NCBI GenBank assembly: GCA_003444085.1
Contig: DLVL01000093.1
Span: 1 to 7,972 of the forward strand
DNA: 7,972 nucleotides
Source: Kosmotogaceae bacterium
GTDB lineage: Bacteria > Thermotogota > Thermotogae > Petrotogales > Kosmotogaceae
Direction: 5' to 3'
Both the position numbers and the translations under genes were made by a program. Numbering within the stretch: position 1 is the first letter of the stretch; each line of letters begins with the position of its first letter. This document shows, piece after piece, positions 5,201-7,972 of this stretch. The notes below the pieces were generated by a model. It saw only the letters and a program-made list of their open reading frames with translations. It was not told the origin of the DNA and made no database searches.

Positions 5201-7972
5201 TCAGTGTTTATTAACGTTCAGCAGGTAAGATTTTACTCGCTTAACCTGGACAACAAATGATTCGAGTCTGCTCTCTATGGTTGGGGTTAACGGGTTCCCA
5301 TCCGATTCAAAGAAGAGAATTGGGAGATTTCCCACAGCCTGAAAGACCTGTCGCTTCATCTCATTAGAGTTGTTTCTCTGGTGTTCGAGCCCGCGTTCTA
5401 CAATAGATTCTGCAATCCTGGTCGGCATACACCCAAATGGCCCGATCGATACAACCCCGTCGTAGCGGTCTATTGTTTCGAAAAGCGCAGCACCAAGCGT
5501 CAGGATTGCTTCTCCTGTCAGGCGTGGATTCAGGAAATCCTTGGAGGAGTTGACCATTGATTCGATATCGACAAGATGAGCATCGTATAAGCCGGTCTTC
5601 TCAAGCGTCTTCTTGATGTGCTTCTCAATTCTTCTCTTTGCGAAGATGTCTACGTGTTTTATGCCTCGCTTTAATGGCGTTGAATTGGAGCTAATATACT
5701 TCTTCAGGAATATGTAATCCAGGTAGTAGATCCATTCATGAATAGGCGAAACATGCAGTATTATGTCATTATCTGCAAAGAATAGCTCGAGCGACTTGCG
5801 AGAGAACTCGTCGTTTCTGACATAGATCTCTCCTGTAAGAAGCACTCTTGGCGTGCTCTCATAATCATCTTTCAGAGGGACCCTGGCGATCTCCTCACTT
5901 ATCGTTTCGACCTTCTTCATGAGTTCGGCGTAAGAGTCACGTCGCATGCTTTCCAGCATGGTTTCTCGCGACTTCTTGATTACTTCCATGGCCTCATTCC
6001 TGTCTGAAGCAAGAGTCAGGAGAGCGTTTTCAACATTGTAGAATTCATCTGCCAGTGTCATGCTCGTCCAGATCCTCAGACGCGGCCTGACTCCGATACC
6101 ACCATAGGCATTGTCTGAGTTCAAGGAAAAGAGACCTACGTTCTTTACCCGGTTCTTGTCAAGCCACAGGTCAATGTACTTGCTGTACTGGCCGAATCTG
6201 CATGGCCCGCGAGTATCAGGCATGAAGAACATGACTGTGCTATCATCACTTTTGTGTTCGTTTAAGTAGCGTATAAGGCTACCGAGAGTAAGATGCAGCG
6301 GCAAACACTCTTTTGCGAGAGAGTTTGATTTTCCGAGTTTGAACTCAAGTTCGGTTGGTCTTGGTAACACATGTGTGTTCATTCCCACATACTTCATTGA
6401 TGCTGCCATTAACTGGGCCCCAAACTCTCCCATTGTTGGAATTACTATCTTTATCGATGGATCTGTCAAAGGCAACAGCTGACCATCCGGGGTCTCTACC
6501 TTGTTAATACCGTTACCAGAGATCATCCTTGGACGCTTTGGAGGAGATGGCTCGGTCAAAGACACCTTTGTGTTGATGAAGCTCTTGACCACATCAACAA
6601 ATGCTTCTATTCTAGTCTCAACTCCAGCATCCGAAGTATGACTGTCAAGTTCCAGGATCAAGGAAGGTTTCTTGCCCAAAATCGATCTAAAGAAGGAAAT
6701 TATGAAAGAGTCAGGGCCACAGCTGAAATTCGTAATGTATAGGGCGAAGAGCTTCGGATGCTTCTTAACATAGCGTGCTGCCTTAAGGTTCATTTCGCCC
6801 CAGGCCCAGTACATGTTCTCATATCCTTCTTCCTGTTCGAAAGGAAGTGCATCAAAAGTGACGACTGGAATTCCGCGTGAGGCCAGTTTCTCAGGAATCC
6901 CCATGTTTGCATCTCCAGCGAATGCATTGTAAGCCCTGCCGAAAATTACAACCCCAAATTCCGATACCTCAAGGTTCTTTAGAAATCTCTTGCCAATTTC
7001 TTTTATTCTCGTCTTGCTGTGGTTGAGTGCCTTGATTCCCTCTTGGAAGGCACGCCTTGCCTCTTCTCGTCCTTTTCCTAGAGTCTTTGCCAAAGCAATG
7101 AACTTCTGTTCCTCTTTGTAAATACCGTCAGAAAAGTCAAAGAAATCTGTAAGCACCCGTTTTCTCTGTAGTTCTTCGAAGCTTCCCAACAACCAGTTGG
7201 GTTCGCTCTGAACGAAAGGACAGTAAACAGAGTTCTCTTCAGAGTTTTCAACCTGCATTCCTCGGATCGCCGGTAAGAAAATGTAGTCGGGATTCTTTTT
7301 CAGCAAATCGAGCATATAACCGTGTGATAGTTCAACTGGGAAACAGAATTCGGACTTCTTTCTGTCCCAGCCCTCGTGATCGGATTCGTCAGGCAAGACA
7401 ATCTTGTAACCAAGGCTTCGGAAGAATGTCGAGAAGAGGGGAAATAGAGTGTTCAGTGCAAAAGATTTGCTGATTCCCACAGTCTGATTACCTTCGTTAT
7501 TATCGAGTGAATACACAATCCTTTCTCGTTCGGATGTATATATGTACTTGTTCCTATCTATGTTCAGACTGAGCCTTACGTTCTCGTACTTGTTGCAAGC
7601 TCCACCAAACGGAAACTTCTTTCCCGAAACTTCGATTATTCTTATCGGACATCTCCTGTCACATTTTTCTTTGGTGCCCTCACAGATAAATGTGTCCAGA
7701 TAACGAACCTGCTTGTTTATCAGGTTCTCCAGATTGAAATCTTGCTCCGTGAGCAGACCATTAATGAGATTCTCTTTAACCATCAAAGCGACACCAAATG
7801 CTCCTACCAATCCAGGATGAGGGGGAACAATGATCTTCTTGCCTGTAGCGGCAGCCATAGCAACAGGCACCGCCTCATTGTAACAAACGCCCCCCTGCAT
7901 GAAGACTTTCTTGCCTACCGGGCGCATGCCCTTGACTCTGTTTATGTAGTTAAGGCAGATCGAATAGACAAG
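5201..7972 (-). CDS. Large 2-hydroxyacyl-CoA dehydratase activase / DUF2229 / HgdB-like protein, partial (N-terminus outside window)
   Basis: The minus-strand frame is open from the window edge to the TGA at 5203-5201, giving 923 residues; the ATG at 7927 is internal because 15 in-frame codons (ending NYINRVKG) precede it and fit the family. The residue numbers here count from that Met. The first 60 residues (VGKKVFMQGGVCYNEAV, then VPPHPGLVGAFGVAL) are the end of a BadF/BadG/HgdC ASKHA-type ATPase, which drives ATP-dependent electron transfer. A cysteine cluster follows (Cys82, Cys89, Cys93), then FPFGGACNKY with Cys111. The DUF2229-like region lies around 155-250. An HgdB-like dehydratase part comes next, with FSCGPDSF (Cys403), KECLPL (Cys541), GPCRFGQY (Cys576) and a terminal FGCMPTR (Cys833) and ESDGNPLTP. 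Family members I recall are about 1400 residues, so roughly 500 may be missing. These are oxygen-sensitive iron-sulfur enzymes; the substrate of this fused form is unknown to me. No frameshift is seen. Confidence 0.88.
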   Translation of the reverse strand, partial: LVYSICLNYINRVKGMRPVGKKVFMQGGVCYNEAVPVAMAAATGKKIIVPPHPGLVGAFGVALMVKENLINGLLTEQDFNLENLINKQVRYLDTFICEGTKEKCDRRCPIRIIEVSGKKFPFGGACNKYENVRLSLNIDRNKYIYTSERERIVYSLDNNEGNQTVGISKSFALNTLFPLFSTFFRSLGYKIVLPDESDHEGWDRKKSEFCFPVELSHGYMLDLLKKNPDYIFLPAIRGMQVENSEENSVYCPFVQSEPNWLLGSFEELQRKRVLTDFFDFSDGIYKEEQKFIALAKTLGKGREEARRAFQEGIKALNHSKTRIKEIGKRFLKNLEVSEFGVVIFGRAYNAFAGDANMGIPEKLASRGIPVVTFDALPFEQEEGYENMYWAWGEMNLKAARYVKKHPKLFALYITNFSCGPDSFIISFFRSILGKKPSLILELDSHTSDAGVETRIEAFVDVVKSFINTKVSLTEPSPPKRPRMISGNGINKVETPDGQLLPLTDPSIKIVIPTMGEFGAQLMAASMKYVGMNTHVLPRPTELEFKLGKSNSLAKECLPLHLTLGSLIRYLNEHKSDDSTVMFFMPDTRGPCRFGQYSKYIDLWLDKNRVKNVGLFSLNSDNAYGGIGVRPRLRIWTSMTLADEFYNVENALLTLASDRNEAMEVIKKSRETMLESMRRDSYAELMKKVETISEEIARVPLKDDYESTPRVLLTGEIYVRNDEFSRKSLELFFADNDIILHVSPIHEWIYYLDYIFLKKYISSNSTPLKRGIKHVDIFAKRRIEKHIKKTLEKTGLYDAHLVDIESMVNSSKDFLNPRLTGEAILTLGAALFETIDRYDGVVSIGPFGCMPTRIAESIVERGLEHQRNNSNEMKRQVFQAVGNLPILFFESDGNPLTPTIESRLESFVVQVKRVKSYLLNVNKH

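Noticed and set aside
7925..7927. ATG at 7927 as the start of the large minus-strand gene
   Set aside because: The frame stays open to the window edge, and the 15 upstream codons (ending NYINRVKG) continue the conserved ATPase domain. This Met is internal and the gene is truncated by the window.

Overview
The window looks like chromosomal DNA from a member of the Thermotogota, most likely the mesophilic Kosmotogales/Mesotoga side. The reasons are a pfkA-pyk pair as in Thermotoga, a GroES/GroEL pair of Thermotogota type with a GroEL tail ending MPEY, a balanced base composition, heavy AGA/AGG use for arginine, and strong GGAGG ribosome-binding sites. The genus is inferred from recalled protein sequences, not from a search. 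No mobile element, CRISPR array, tRNA or rRNA gene was found.

Layout. Bases 1-1650 (+ strand) hold the last 65 codons of ATP-type 6-phosphofructokinase and, 30 bases on, a complete pyruvate kinase, so two controlling steps of glycolysis share a transcription unit. Bases 1651-1863 are a regulatory gap with a sigma-A-type promoter (TTGAAC-17-TATTAT) whose predicted start lies inside a CIRCE operator, the binding site of the heat-shock repressor HrcA. This drives groES (1864-2133) and groEL (2149-3774). A 28-base perfect palindrome flanked by A and T tracts at 3794-3821 separates groEL from the oppositely oriented genes and can terminate both directions.

The right half is on the - strand. It holds a complete KamA-family radical SAM/PLP aminomutase (3852-4970) and, upstream of it, the last 923 codons of a very large protein of the 2-hydroxyacyl-CoA dehydratase activase/DUF2229/HgdB-like family (5201 to the window edge). 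The 230 bases between them are dense. A terminator hairpin follows the large gene, and a near-consensus promoter (TTGAAA-17-TATAAT) has its -35 box inside that hairpin's loop. About 165 bases of leader follow, carrying a second small hairpin with a T6 run and two tiny reading frames, the last overlapping the aminomutase start codon as ATGA.

The left half is housekeeping (glycolysis, protein folding). The right half is an anaerobe's radical/iron-sulfur enzymology with unassigned substrates. The aminomutase lacks the two aspartates that define lysine specificity as well as the zinc-site cysteines. The large activase-like protein joins the ATPase activator to a dehydratase-like part in one chain. 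The most unusual items are the nested terminator/promoter and leader before the aminomutase, and these two enzymes of unknown substrate; I saw no clearly new multi-gene system.
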